A stretch of DNA of 64,000 bases from a virus. Under the pieces are notes generated by a model, which was given only the letters and a program-made list of their open reading frames with translations, ran no database searches and had not been told where the DNA came from. The position numbers were made by a program, and so were the translations under genes. Below are positions 39,845 through 46,946 of this stretch, in pieces. Position 1 is the stretch's first letter, and every line of letters begins with the position of its first letter. The DNA lies in the IMG/VR virus record IMGVR_UViG_3300012920_000023, positions 1 through 64,000 of that record, one strand, 5' to 3'.

Positions 39845-40741
39845 ATGAATCTAGTAGAGCAGTTGGAATTTTTATTAACTGACGTGGGAGGGATTACCTC
39901 CCTTTTAGAAGATCACGTTAGACCACCATATTCATCACCGGCAGGAAAGATGAGGATGGCAAAATCAATCGTGAGTATTATCCCGGATCACAAGATTTAT
40001 GTTGAACCTTTCGCCGGTTCTGCGTCTGTGCTTTTCGCCAAGCCACCGGCAGAAAAAGAAGTGCTTAACGATCTAGATACAGACATTGCCGACGCTCTAA
40101 AGACTCTTAGTAGAATGAGCAAGAGTGATCTTGATCGGCTTATGAATAAAGATTGGCATGGTGACGAGCATAAATACAAGCGTCTTTATTCAATGAGATC
40201 ATCAGATGCAATCGAGCGTCTTTACCGCTTCTTATACCTCGCTAAAATGGCCTTTGGCAGTGTTCGTGGCCCCGGTAATTTCTGCAAGCGAGAAGCAACG
40301 AGGGATCATAGCCCTTACTTTAAGAGAAGATTGCCCCCGGCGGTGGAGCGAATGAGGGGTGTTAAGGTTTATAATAAGGATTATGAGTCTGTCTGCCGTC
40401 AGTATGATAGCCCACAAACATTCTTTTTCCTTGATCCTCCTTATGCCGGATATAGTGCCCTCGATGCGAGTGCTAAAAGCGGTCAAAAGACAGGCGAGAA
40501 AGACTTTGATGAGACTAAGTTTTTCAACATGCTTAGAAGCCTTAAAGGTAAATGGTTTTTAAACTATGGTGAGCGTGGAGAGTTGCCCGGTATGTTAAAG
40601 CAGGCCGGATACACCACAAGGATTGTCCATAAGAATCGTGACTTCCGACACATCTTGAAGAAAGGTGGAGACAAGGATGGGCCGAAAACAGTAGGACACT
40701 TGATCGCCTCCAATTACGGTGCGAACCTGTCGGGGTTTTAA
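39845..40741 (+). CDS. D12-class DNA adenine methyltransferase, 298 aa (copy 1)
   Basis: Start at MNLVEQLEF behind AGGAG. Motif I is YVEPFAGSASVLF (about 61-73), motif IV is FFLDPPYAGYSAL (about 200), and the catalytic and fold layout is that of Dam-type alpha-class N6-adenine methyltransferases (MethyltransfD12). The first 22 residues precede the catalytic domain and form an amphipathic leader, MNLVEQLEFLLTD, like those on neighbouring genes. It is followed one nt later by a paralogue. Target sequence unknown. Confidence 0.85.
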   Translation: MNLVEQLEFLLTDVGGITSLLEDHVRPPYSSPAGKMRMAKSIVSIIPDHKIYVEPFAGSASVLFAKPPAEKEVLNDLDTDIADALKTLSRMSKSDLDRLMNKDWHGDEHKYKRLYSMRSSDAIERLYRFLYLAKMAFGSVRGPGNFCKREATRDHSPYFKRRLPPAVERMRGVKVYNKDYESVCRQYDSPQTFFFLDPPYAGYSALDASAKSGQKTGEKDFDETKFFNMLRSLKGKWFLNYGERGELPGMLKQAGYTTRIVHKNRDFRHILKKGGDKDGPKTVGHLIASNYGANLSGF

Positions 40742-40742
40742 G

Positions 40743-41576
40743 ATGTTATACGCTAAACTAGAATCTCTTTTGCAGAGCACTTTTCTCAACGAAGAGTTTG
40801 CCGTTATCAGACCGCCGTTTGCATCGCCTGCCGGTAAGATGCGAATGGCAGTGAGTTTAGCGTCGAAAATTCCGACTCATAGCACTTATGTAGAGCCATT
40901 CGCCGGTTCATCGGCGGTGTTTTTTGCGAAGCCAAAGGCAAGTGTTGAGGTGTTGAATGACCTCGATAGTGATGTCAGTAATGCTTTGAAGTCTCTCGCT
41001 ACTCTTTCTCCTGCCGAGTTAAAGCAACTTACCTCTATGGATTTTACCGGTTCGCAGGCGAAGTATCATCAAGTGTTTGATAGCAGTCCGACAAGTAAAG
41101 TGGGCAAACTGTATCGGTTCTTATACTTGACGAGGTTCTCTATGAACTCCGGGCGTGGACGCAGTCAGTTTAATCATTTTCAAGCGATCACCACTCCTTA
41201 TTTAGCGAGGCGTGTACCTCCTGCGGTTGAACGCTTAAAGGGCGTAAAGGTACACAATGAAGATTATGAAAGTGTGTGCCGAAAGTATGACTCACCTCAG
41301 ACTTTTTTCTTTCTTGACCCTCCTTATTCCGGCTTTAGTGCCCTCAAGGGCAAGGCTTCTGAAAAAGGGTTTGATGAGGAACGCTTTTTTGACCTTTTAA
41401 GGTCGCTAAAGGGCAAATGGCTACTCAACTATGGAACCAAGGGCAAACTGCCCGGTATGCTTAAACAGGCCGGCTTCAAGGTGAGACATGACACGAGATC
41501 AAGTACGGCCAATATAATGAAGCATGGTAAGGCCAATGGTAATAAACTCACTCACATTATTGCTTCAAATTATTAA
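40743..41576 (+). CDS. D12-class DNA adenine methyltransferase, 277 aa (copy 2)
   Basis: Tandem paralogue of 39845-40741: YVEPFAGSSAVFF (motif I), FFLDPPYSGFSALKG (motif IV) and the shared GVKVHNEDYESVCRKYDS region. The leader differs: MLYAKLESLLQSTFLNE, ending in LNE, a prohead-protease-type site. No clear ribosome site precedes it, so it is probably coupled to copy 1. Both copies keep their catalytic motifs, so duplication was followed by divergence rather than decay. Confidence 0.82.
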   Translation: MLYAKLESLLQSTFLNEEFAVIRPPFASPAGKMRMAVSLASKIPTHSTYVEPFAGSSAVFFAKPKASVEVLNDLDSDVSNALKSLATLSPAELKQLTSMDFTGSQAKYHQVFDSSPTSKVGKLYRFLYLTRFSMNSGRGRSQFNHFQAITTPYLARRVPPAVERLKGVKVHNEDYESVCRKYDSPQTFFFLDPPYSGFSALKGKASEKGFDEERFFDLLRSLKGKWLLNYGTKGKLPGMLKQAGFKVRHDTRSSTANIMKHGKANGNKLTHIIASNY

Positions 41577-41587
41577 GGAGTTTAGAT

Positions 41588-41881
41588 ATGCCCGGTAAGA
41601 AATCAATGCACCCCTCTTATATGAGACGATGTGTAGCAAGTGTCGCTAAGTCAAACGATTTGAAGTCGGCTTTTGCTATATGCACATCTGCGATGCAAAA
41701 GGCCGGGTACTTAGAACCCGGAACAAGAACACAGACTAAGGACGGCATTAAGCGTGCTCGTCATTATTCGGCTCGTAAAGATTTTAAAGATAAAGAGTTG
41801 GAATATGAGAAAGCCTTGAGTCAAACTGAAGAAGAACTATTTAGTCAGTATTTTTATGAGCACATCATAAAGGAGAATTAA
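41588..41881 (+). CDS. Hypothetical small basic protein, 97 aa
   Basis: AAGGAG precedes the ATG. Contains AFAICTSAMQKAGYLEPGT and a charged region RARHYSARKDFKDKELEYEKAL, a combination seen in small proteins of large phages whose role is not established. The C-terminus is acidic and aromatic (LFSQYFYEHIIKEN). Confidence 0.55.
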   Translation: MPGKKSMHPSYMRRCVASVAKSNDLKSAFAICTSAMQKAGYLEPGTRTQTKDGIKRARHYSARKDFKDKELEYEKALSQTEEELFSQYFYEHIIKEN

Positions 41882-41882
41882 G

Positions 41883-42329
41883 ATGAGCCTGTCACAGAAA
41901 ATTGAAAACTTAATCCAAGAGCGTGTTGCGGTACTTCCTATACCTATGGTGGGGATGAATCCTAACTCAGTCTCCATGCCGGTTATTGATCCGAAATCAT
42001 TTAGTGGACAGGCCGGTCTGTCTCCATCTGTTAATAAGGGCTGTTGTGATGATTGCGACCGGGCAGAAACTGTTGAAAATAAGCAACCGACTCTGCGTTA
42101 TCAGTTCGTCGGAAAAATGCCTACAGGTGCAGACAAGGACTTAGCACACGGATATCACCACACCGCCTTTATGAGTAAGTTGCAGAAGATGGTTGCCCCA
42201 CTGCCCATTGTCAATAAACCTAGCGGTATTGAAGTGGTTGCCTCGCCGGCTCTCAAGCGTGGCTTGATGGCTTTAGCCAAGCGGTCGGGCATGAAGTGTA
42301 ATGTTATGAAAGAGGGGCATTGTAACTAA
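41883..42329 (+). CDS. Hypothetical protein with IQE leader, 148 aa
   Basis: Begins MSLSQKIENLIQERVAV: amphipathic helix ending in IQE, a possible prohead-protease site at residues 11-13. The remainder is Pro/Gly-rich with Cys pairs (GCCDDCDRAE, MKCNVMKEGHC). Overlaps the next gene by one nt. No family recognised. Confidence 0.55.
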   Translation: MSLSQKIENLIQERVAVLPIPMVGMNPNSVSMPVIDPKSFSGQAGLSPSVNKGCCDDCDRAETVENKQPTLRYQFVGKMPTGADKDLAHGYHHTAFMSKLQKMVAPLPIVNKPSGIEVVASPALKRGLMALAKRSGMKCNVMKEGHCN

Positions 42330-42820
42330 TGAACCTGTCGGAGATCACCACATCGGCTAACATAGCGAAAGTTCCTATGCCGTTCATTATGATTAACAAG
42401 ATGCCGTGGCCCTATGCAGGCAAGGTTCTTCTCCCGACGTACAGAGGTGTGTCTTACGTTCGCTTAAACAAGGCTAACCGGGTACAGGTTTCTGAAAGCA
42501 CGTCTAAGGCTCTCAAGACTAGCCTAGAGAAGAAACACGGAGTGAAACTATCTTACTCCGTATCCGGTGATCTTATGGATCTGTATTCCATAGTTGTTCC
42601 TAAAGACAAGCGTGGGCAGGGCTTAGGTTCTAGGGTTATGAAAGAGATTATCTCTTGGGCCGATCAGAATGACGTTATCATTTCGCTTACTCCGAGTGGC
42701 GATCTTGGCTCGTCAGTCTCACGGCTCAAGAAGTTTTATTCCGGGCTAGGCTTCAAGTTGAACAAAGGCAGGAATAAAGATTTTCGCACACAGAACACGA
42801 TGATTAGATATCCCACTTAA
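42329..42820 (+). CDS. GNAT-family acetyltransferase, 163 aa
   Basis: The C-terminal half carries the GNAT acetyl-CoA pyrophosphate loop: IVVPKDKRGQGLGSRVMKEI (about 89-108), followed by ISLTPSG and LKKFYSGLGFKL (motif B region). The N-terminal 80 residues, MNLSEITTSANIAKVPMPF..., are an extension not typical of the family. Substrate unknown. Coupled to its neighbour by a one-nt stop/start overlap. Confidence 0.75.
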   Translation: MNLSEITTSANIAKVPMPFIMINKMPWPYAGKVLLPTYRGVSYVRLNKANRVQVSESTSKALKTSLEKKHGVKLSYSVSGDLMDLYSIVVPKDKRGQGLGSRVMKEIISWADQNDVIISLTPSGDLGSSVSRLKKFYSGLGFKLNKGRNKDFRTQNTMIRYPT

Positions 42821-42838
42821 ACTAAAAAGGAATGGATT

Positions 42839-43231
42839 ATGTTTTTACATGAACATTTAGAAGATCTCTTAAATGAAAGAGACTACAAATTAAAGGGCAC
42901 AGAGCGTACGCTAATGAAAGCCTTAACAAACGCCGGACTAAAGGTTAGCGTAACCACTAGACAGAGAGGCAGGGACTCTGAGGAATCGCTCGTTGCAGAC
43001 AAGCCTATTGAGAATCCCTCGATTCTGTATAATGCACTCAAGAAATCCGGGGTCAAAAATCCCATTGTCATGTACAGTACCGTTGGATTCACAGGTAAGC
43101 AGGCCAACCAAGATTATCAGTTCCGTTTCGCAGGGAACACGTTTGAGGTCTACCGTGGGAAAACAATCTACTTTATTGGCCGTGGTGACAAATTGTCCGG
43201 CAAATTAAGCCTTTACGATCCTAACGCATAA
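42839..43231 (+). CDS. Hypothetical protein with LNE leader, 130 aa
   Basis: Begins MFLHEHLEDLLNERDYKLKG; the first 13 residues (amphipathic helix ending LNE) strongly resemble the T4 capsid-targeting leader MKTYQEFIAE. The remaining domain is a small basic alpha/beta fold (VSVTTRQRGRDSEESLVADK). It ends at a terminator. If the leader is cut, it would be an internal virion protein. Confidence 0.6.
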   Translation: MFLHEHLEDLLNERDYKLKGTERTLMKALTNAGLKVSVTTRQRGRDSEESLVADKPIENPSILYNALKKSGVKNPIVMYSTVGFTGKQANQDYQFRFAGNTFEVYRGKTIYFIGRGDKLSGKLSLYDPNA

Positions 43232-43240
43232 AAGGCTCTC

Positions 43241-43262
43241 AACGAGCCTTCGCTCGTTTTGT
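43241..43262 (+). terminator. Intrinsic terminator between convergent genes
   Basis: AACGAGC (43241-43247), CTTC loop, GCTCGTT (43252-43258), then TTG: a perfect 7-bp stem running into T-rich sequence. A competing stem AAGGCTC/GAGCCTT (43232-43250) lies upstream. It ends the rightward 39.8-43.2 kb block and abuts the stop of the leftward endolysin gene. Confidence 0.7.
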
Positions 43263-44200
43263 TACCAAATCTGATCCCACCAACAGGCACAATCCCATTT
43301 CTTAGGGCTAATATGATGGTGGCCTATCACGCCGGTGAACTCATTCAAGAGAAAGTTCTTATCAACAACACCATGATAGATATCGCCGGTGTCGGACTCA
43401 CCCTTTGGCCCTCTAGGGCAAACTTTCGGGATGTTCAAAGCCACGCAGAGTGTGTTTATGGCGTGCCGGGTTGCTTTTGCGACGCCCGGGTCAATGCTTA
43501 AGATCTCTCTTGGCCCTCTGTCTGTGGGGTTATCTATCCGACTGACGTCGTATGGTGCTTTAGAGTATCGGCTCTCCCACTTCAAACCGGGTTGTTGGCA
43601 AATATCAATACCCACAGAACTGCCGTTAGCCCATCCTGCATGCCATGACTTGTGATTGAGATCAAGGTATTGATAAATGGTAGGCTCTCCGGTATCAGAT
43701 AGACCGATACCTGCATGGCTTGAAACCTTACGGTTTGGGTCACTGAACACACGATAACAGTGATGAGGATTAAGACCACCCCAATGTACGACGATTAATC
43801 GTATCGGCTTGCCCTTTCGACTTGAAAAGTGTCCGAATCGATGTAGGTCTAGCCCACCGGGTTGGTCAAAATTAACGAACTCAACCTCCGGGTTTGAGAA
43901 GCATGAATGTCTGCGGTCATCTATAGTCCAAAACGAGTCTGAGTCTTCGACCGGTTCATACTGCTTTAAGATTGCAGTCCAAGTACCCCGTCCGAGTTTA
44001 CCATCTGCGGTTAAGCCTAGGTCTTTTTGCACCTTTTTAACCCCTTTAACAAAGTCTTTTGACTCATGAAAGTTGGCTAATCCGGGATAGTCGAGGGTCA
44101 AGTTAGGGACATTAATCAAGTCTCGCCCCCAAATAGATCTAGAGGCTTTCTCGTTGAACCTTTGGGCAGACTTTATACTATGTTGTGTTAAGGTTGACAT
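43262..44200 (-). CDS. Endolysin: peptidoglycan-binding domain plus Amidase_2, 312 aa
   Basis: N-terminal peptidoglycan-binding domain: VKKVQKDLGLTADGKLGRGTW (about 49-70). The rest is an N-acetylmuramoyl-L-alanine amidase: LIVVHWGGLN (zinc His), SSHAGIGLSDTG, SWHAGWANGSSVGIDI and the C-terminal GHHHISPKKWDCACWW with the second His and the Asp/Cys ligand region. It cuts the amide between MurNAc and L-Ala. No signal peptide, so a holin would be needed; candidates are 13053-13319 and 39537-39812. Confidence 0.88.
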   Translation of the reverse strand: MSTLTQHSIKSAQRFNEKASRSIWGRDLINVPNLTLDYPGLANFHESKDFVKGVKKVQKDLGLTADGKLGRGTWTAILKQYEPVEDSDSFWTIDDRRHSCFSNPEVEFVNFDQPGGLDLHRFGHFSSRKGKPIRLIVVHWGGLNPHHCYRVFSDPNRKVSSHAGIGLSDTGEPTIYQYLDLNHKSWHAGWANGSSVGIDICQQPGLKWESRYSKAPYDVSRIDNPTDRGPREILSIDPGVAKATRHAINTLCVALNIPKVCPRGPKGESDTGDIYHGVVDKNFLLNEFTGVIGHHHISPKKWDCACWWDQIW

Positions 44201-44239
44201 GTTAATGGTGCCTTAGAGTGAGTGGGTAGTGTTATTAGA

Positions 44240-45376
44240 TTAATTTTCATCGCTTTGATCTGCAAATGAAAAATGATCGATACGTTCACATGCCGTGTCA
44301 TAGTATTCAGTTGAGATTTCAATACCTTTGAAGTTGAAACCCTCTTTTCCGCAGGCAATCCCGGTGGTTCCCGATCCCATAAAAGGGTCTAGGACTGTGC
44401 CGTTTGCCGGGGTAACTAATCGCACAAGATATTCCATTAATGCTATAGGTTTAACTGTTTTGTGTGTGTTTGGGTCTGATAGCCCGGCCTGCTTTTCTTT
44501 CTTGCTTGCTTTTGGACAGTAGAAAAAGCGTGTTGCTCCACTGCTCTGCCGTTCAAGCGTCTCAAGTGTCTCTGAGTTAGAGAAGATAATGTTTGAGGGA
44601 AACCTGCCTAGCGGATGACTCTCCACAGTTCTTAGTTTAGTTTTAAACGTACCTATTGAGTCATTTGGTTGATGAGTTGATTTCCATGACTCATCGCTCT
44701 CAATCCGGCAGGCATCAATGTTAAGGCCACCGGTTTTATGCTTAAGCACGTTTTTTACCACCGTACCCTCTAAGGGTTTACGCATAACCAAAATAGGCTC
44801 ATAGGCCGGCTTAAGGGTTGTGCCCCATCCCTCAAACTCAGTATGCCCTTTAGTTATGTATGCGGTCTTACCGACTGTGCCGGACTCATACAACGTGTTG
44901 CTCTTATCACATTTTTCCCGGCTATTAGGATTTCGTCCGATAATTTCACGCTCATTTCCGAGTTTTTTGTCTACCATTTTTCCAATATCTTGGCTCTTAG
45001 GGAAGCCACTCCCATAGACCCAATGTAGGCAGTCTCTGCTTTCAAAGTTTGCGATCCTCATAGATAAGCCCATAAGGTCTTGTGTTCTTGAGCCGGCGAA
45101 CACTAGAGCATGACCTCCGGGCTTTAATACTCGATAAACTTCTTTCCATAACGCAGGAGGGGGGACAAATCCGTCCCAAGATTCACCCATGAACCCTTTT
45201 TTATTCGGGGGCACATAGGAATCATCACCATTTGACCATTCAGTCAGTACCTTAATAAACTCTTTAGTTTTTAGTTGCGACAGGCCATAAGGGGGATCGG
45301 TGACAACAGCGTCTATGGTGTTGCTCTGTATCTCTTTAAGAGCCTGCAAGGCTTCTCCGTTGATTAGTTCATTCAT
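44240..45376 (-). CDS. DNA N4-cytosine/N6-adenine methyltransferase (beta class), 378 aa
   Basis: Motif IV DPPYGLSQ is near residue 32 and motif I DPFMGSGTTG near 336, i.e. the permuted order of beta-class enzymes. LHWVYGSGFPKSQDI (about 108-122) and the central GGLNIDACRI region are typical of phage site-specific methyltransferases. It would modify phage DNA against host restriction; no restriction partner is seen nearby. Third methyltransferase of the window. The nearest ribosome site (GGGAG) is 12 nt away, so coupling to 45383-45769 is likely. Confidence 0.88.
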   Translation of the reverse strand: MNELINGEALQALKEIQSNTIDAVVTDPPYGLSQLKTKEFIKVLTEWSNGDDSYVPPNKKGFMGESWDGFVPPPALWKEVYRVLKPGGHALVFAGSRTQDLMGLSMRIANFESRDCLHWVYGSGFPKSQDIGKMVDKKLGNEREIIGRNPNSREKCDKSNTLYESGTVGKTAYITKGHTEFEGWGTTLKPAYEPILVMRKPLEGTVVKNVLKHKTGGLNIDACRIESDESWKSTHQPNDSIGTFKTKLRTVESHPLGRFPSNIIFSNSETLETLERQSSGATRFFYCPKASKKEKQAGLSDPNTHKTVKPIALMEYLVRLVTPANGTVLDPFMGSGTTGIACGKEGFNFKGIEISTEYYDTACERIDHFSFADQSDEN

Positions 45377-45382
45377 TTAAAA

Positions 45383-45769
45383 TCAATTCTCCCTTAACAA
45401 TCTCTCATCCCTATAAGCGGATATTTCGGCCTGTAGTTTTTCTTTCTGCTCAGTAGTGAGCATGCCTGCCCATTTTCTTGCCGTGTAAAGGACTGCCGGC
45501 ATATCCTCAGTCTTAGCCCGTTCTTCTAACAATGAGATCATGTTTATCTTTTGTGGTTCGGATAACTCCTGTGCATAGTGATAACCGACAGGACGCTCCG
45601 TATAGTAGCGTCGTCCGCATGCTCTTGTCTTGCGGAGTTCAACCTTGATGATTGACCCCTTAAGGCCATTATCATCGTCTTCTTCTACCCTTAGAAGAGC
45701 GTGAATGATTTCGCTTCCCTCTGAGTGGTCAACTTCATTCTCTCCGTAAATTGCTTTCCATCTTGCCAT
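45383..45769 (-). CDS. Hypothetical protein, 128 aa
   Basis: AAGGAT ribosome site. Acidic N-terminal half, a Cys/Arg stretch (KTRACGRRYYTERPVG) and helical C-terminus (LLEERAKTEDMPAVLYTA...). No family recognised. Coupled to the methyltransferase; 72 nt separate it from the upstream leftward gene, with a TTGACT (about 45824-45829, minus) but poor -10. Confidence 0.6.
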   Translation of the reverse strand: MARWKAIYGENEVDHSEGSEIIHALLRVEEDDDNGLKGSIIKVELRKTRACGRRYYTERPVGYHYAQELSEPQKINMISLLEERAKTEDMPAVLYTARKWAGMLTTEQKEKLQAEISAYRDERLLREN

Positions 45770-45841
45770 CTTGTTATCCTTTTGATTTTTATCTGAAATT
45801 ACTTTGTCACTCTATTTTTAGAGAGTCAAGTCTAAAATAGA

Positions 45842-46303
45842 TTAACAGTTTTGATCTTTATAGACTTGAATATCGTCTAAACGGTTCTCAAGGTTTTCAC
45901 CCTTGAGCCATTTGTTAAACTGCTCTTCATTACCTCTAAACTTGTGAATCTCTAGCCTGTCACTCTCAAGGGGATAGCCCTCAACTTGCCATTCAATTTG
46001 TGCACTCGTGTGCAGGCGTTTCATAAGATCATTGCGGTACTTAATCTGACCGGCGGTCAACATGGACTTCATGTGGTTGAACGTATATTCGGTCACAGTC
46101 GTTTCGATTCCTCCGTGAGCGTTCTTATAGACTTGCGTCTCTTTAATATCTCCCGTCTTTGAGCAGACGGTGTATCTTGACGAGATATAAACCTCATCCG
46201 GTTCGCAGTTGCAGGCATAGCCCTCGCTTGCATGTGTTCGCTCTCCACATTCATAGCAGAATCTGTAGTAAGAGTTCCAATCGTCGGGTACGTTGTATGG
46301 CAT
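45842..46303 (-). CDS. Zinc-knuckle hypothetical protein, 153 aa
   Basis: Start at MPYNVPDD behind AAAGGA; the longer frame would run through its own promoter (46338-46366). N-terminal CYECGERTHASEGYACNCEPDE is a two-site Cys knuckle. The rest is a mixed helical protein. Contains GTGCACTCGTGTGCAG within its coding region (46000-46015). No family recognised. Confidence 0.65.
   Translation of the reverse strand: MPYNVPDDWNSYYRFCYECGERTHASEGYACNCEPDEVYISSRYTVCSKTGDIKETQVYKNAHGGIETTVTEYTFNHMKSMLTAGQIKYRNDLMKRLHTSAQIEWQVEGYPLESDRLEIHKFRGNEEQFNKWLKGENLENRLDDIQVYKDQNC
46000..46015. repeat. GTGCAC-N4-GTGCA(G) element (coding)
   Basis: GTGCACTCGTGTGCAG within gene 45842-46303; one mismatch to the full element and same TCGT centre as the 21568 copy. 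Confidence 0.5.
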
Positions 46304-46337
46304 CTTTAGTTCCTTTCTGAACCATATTGGTGAATAC

Positions 46338-46366
46338 AACATAACTCTCCCGTTGATGATAGTCAA
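46338..46366 (-). promoter_or_regulatory. Sigma-70-type promoter for gene 45842-46303
   Basis: Minus-strand TTGACT (46366-46361), 17-nt spacer, TATGTT (46343-46338), A/T-rich upstream. Confidence 0.75.
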
Positions 46367-46404
46367 GATAAAAATAAAAAAACTTTTAATCACGGGCCTT
46401 TAAT

Positions 46405-46427
46405 GGTGCTCTATATTTTGGAGCACC
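46405..46427. repeat. GGTGCT / AGCACC inverted repeat in divergent promoter region
   Basis: Arms at 46405-46410 and 46422-46427 between the two divergent promoters 46338-46366 and 46491-46519. This is the only clear member of the family outside the first 8.5 kb, and it is again beside TTGACT promoters. Confidence 0.7.
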
Positions 46428-46490
46428 AATAGGGCTTATATAAGTGTTCTCAAGCCGGTTCGATTATTTGATTCTTATCTTATTTTTTAC

Positions 46491-46519
46491 TTGACTAACA
46501 TGGGGGAAAGAGTTATATT
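46491..46519 (+). promoter_or_regulatory. Sigma-70-type promoter for gene 46557-46943
   Basis: TTGACT (46491-46496), 17-nt spacer, TATATT (46514-46519), divergent from 46338-46366. Confidence 0.8.
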
Positions 46520-46556
46520 TGATCATCAATCAATATGGTTCAGAAAGGAACCCATC

Positions 46557-46943
46557 ATGACAAAAGAAGCCAACTCTAAAAAGGTAAAAACTGAGGTTGA
46601 ACTCTCTTACTCAGTAACCGCTTTCATCAACCTTGACGAACGAATGAAAGAGGCCGATACAACCTACACCCCTCTTGACGTGGTGGGGCTACACGCTAAA
46701 TATGACTCGCTTTTTCTTGAGATGAGTGACGGTGAACAACTTGAGTTAAATATCGGGGATGAGATTTGTAATATGCAAACATGTACCAAATACCCGTCAA
46801 CTATTGGAGTCTTTGAAGTCAAGGTTGATCCGGCCAATAATATCTATTCAACGGACACTTTGGCCGAGGAAAATAAGTACGGTTACGGCGTAGAGTTTGA
46901 CGCTAGAAATCAAAGCGAGGGTCAATCAGAAACCGATGACTAG
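46557..46943 (+). CDS. Hypothetical acidic protein, 128 aa
   Basis: Start at MTKEANSKK behind AAAGGA; the longer frame would begin upstream of the -10 box. Acidic, beta-rich (VELSYSVTAFINLDERMKEA...). No family recognised. Divergent partner of 45842-46303 with the operator-like repeat between them; convergent with the fibre gene, three nt apart. Confidence 0.65.
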   Translation: MTKEANSKKVKTEVELSYSVTAFINLDERMKEADTTYTPLDVVGLHAKYDSLFLEMSDGEQLELNIGDEICNMQTCTKYPSTIGVFEVKVDPANNIYSTDTLAEENKYGYGVEFDARNQSEGQSETDD

Positions 46944-46946
46944 CCC

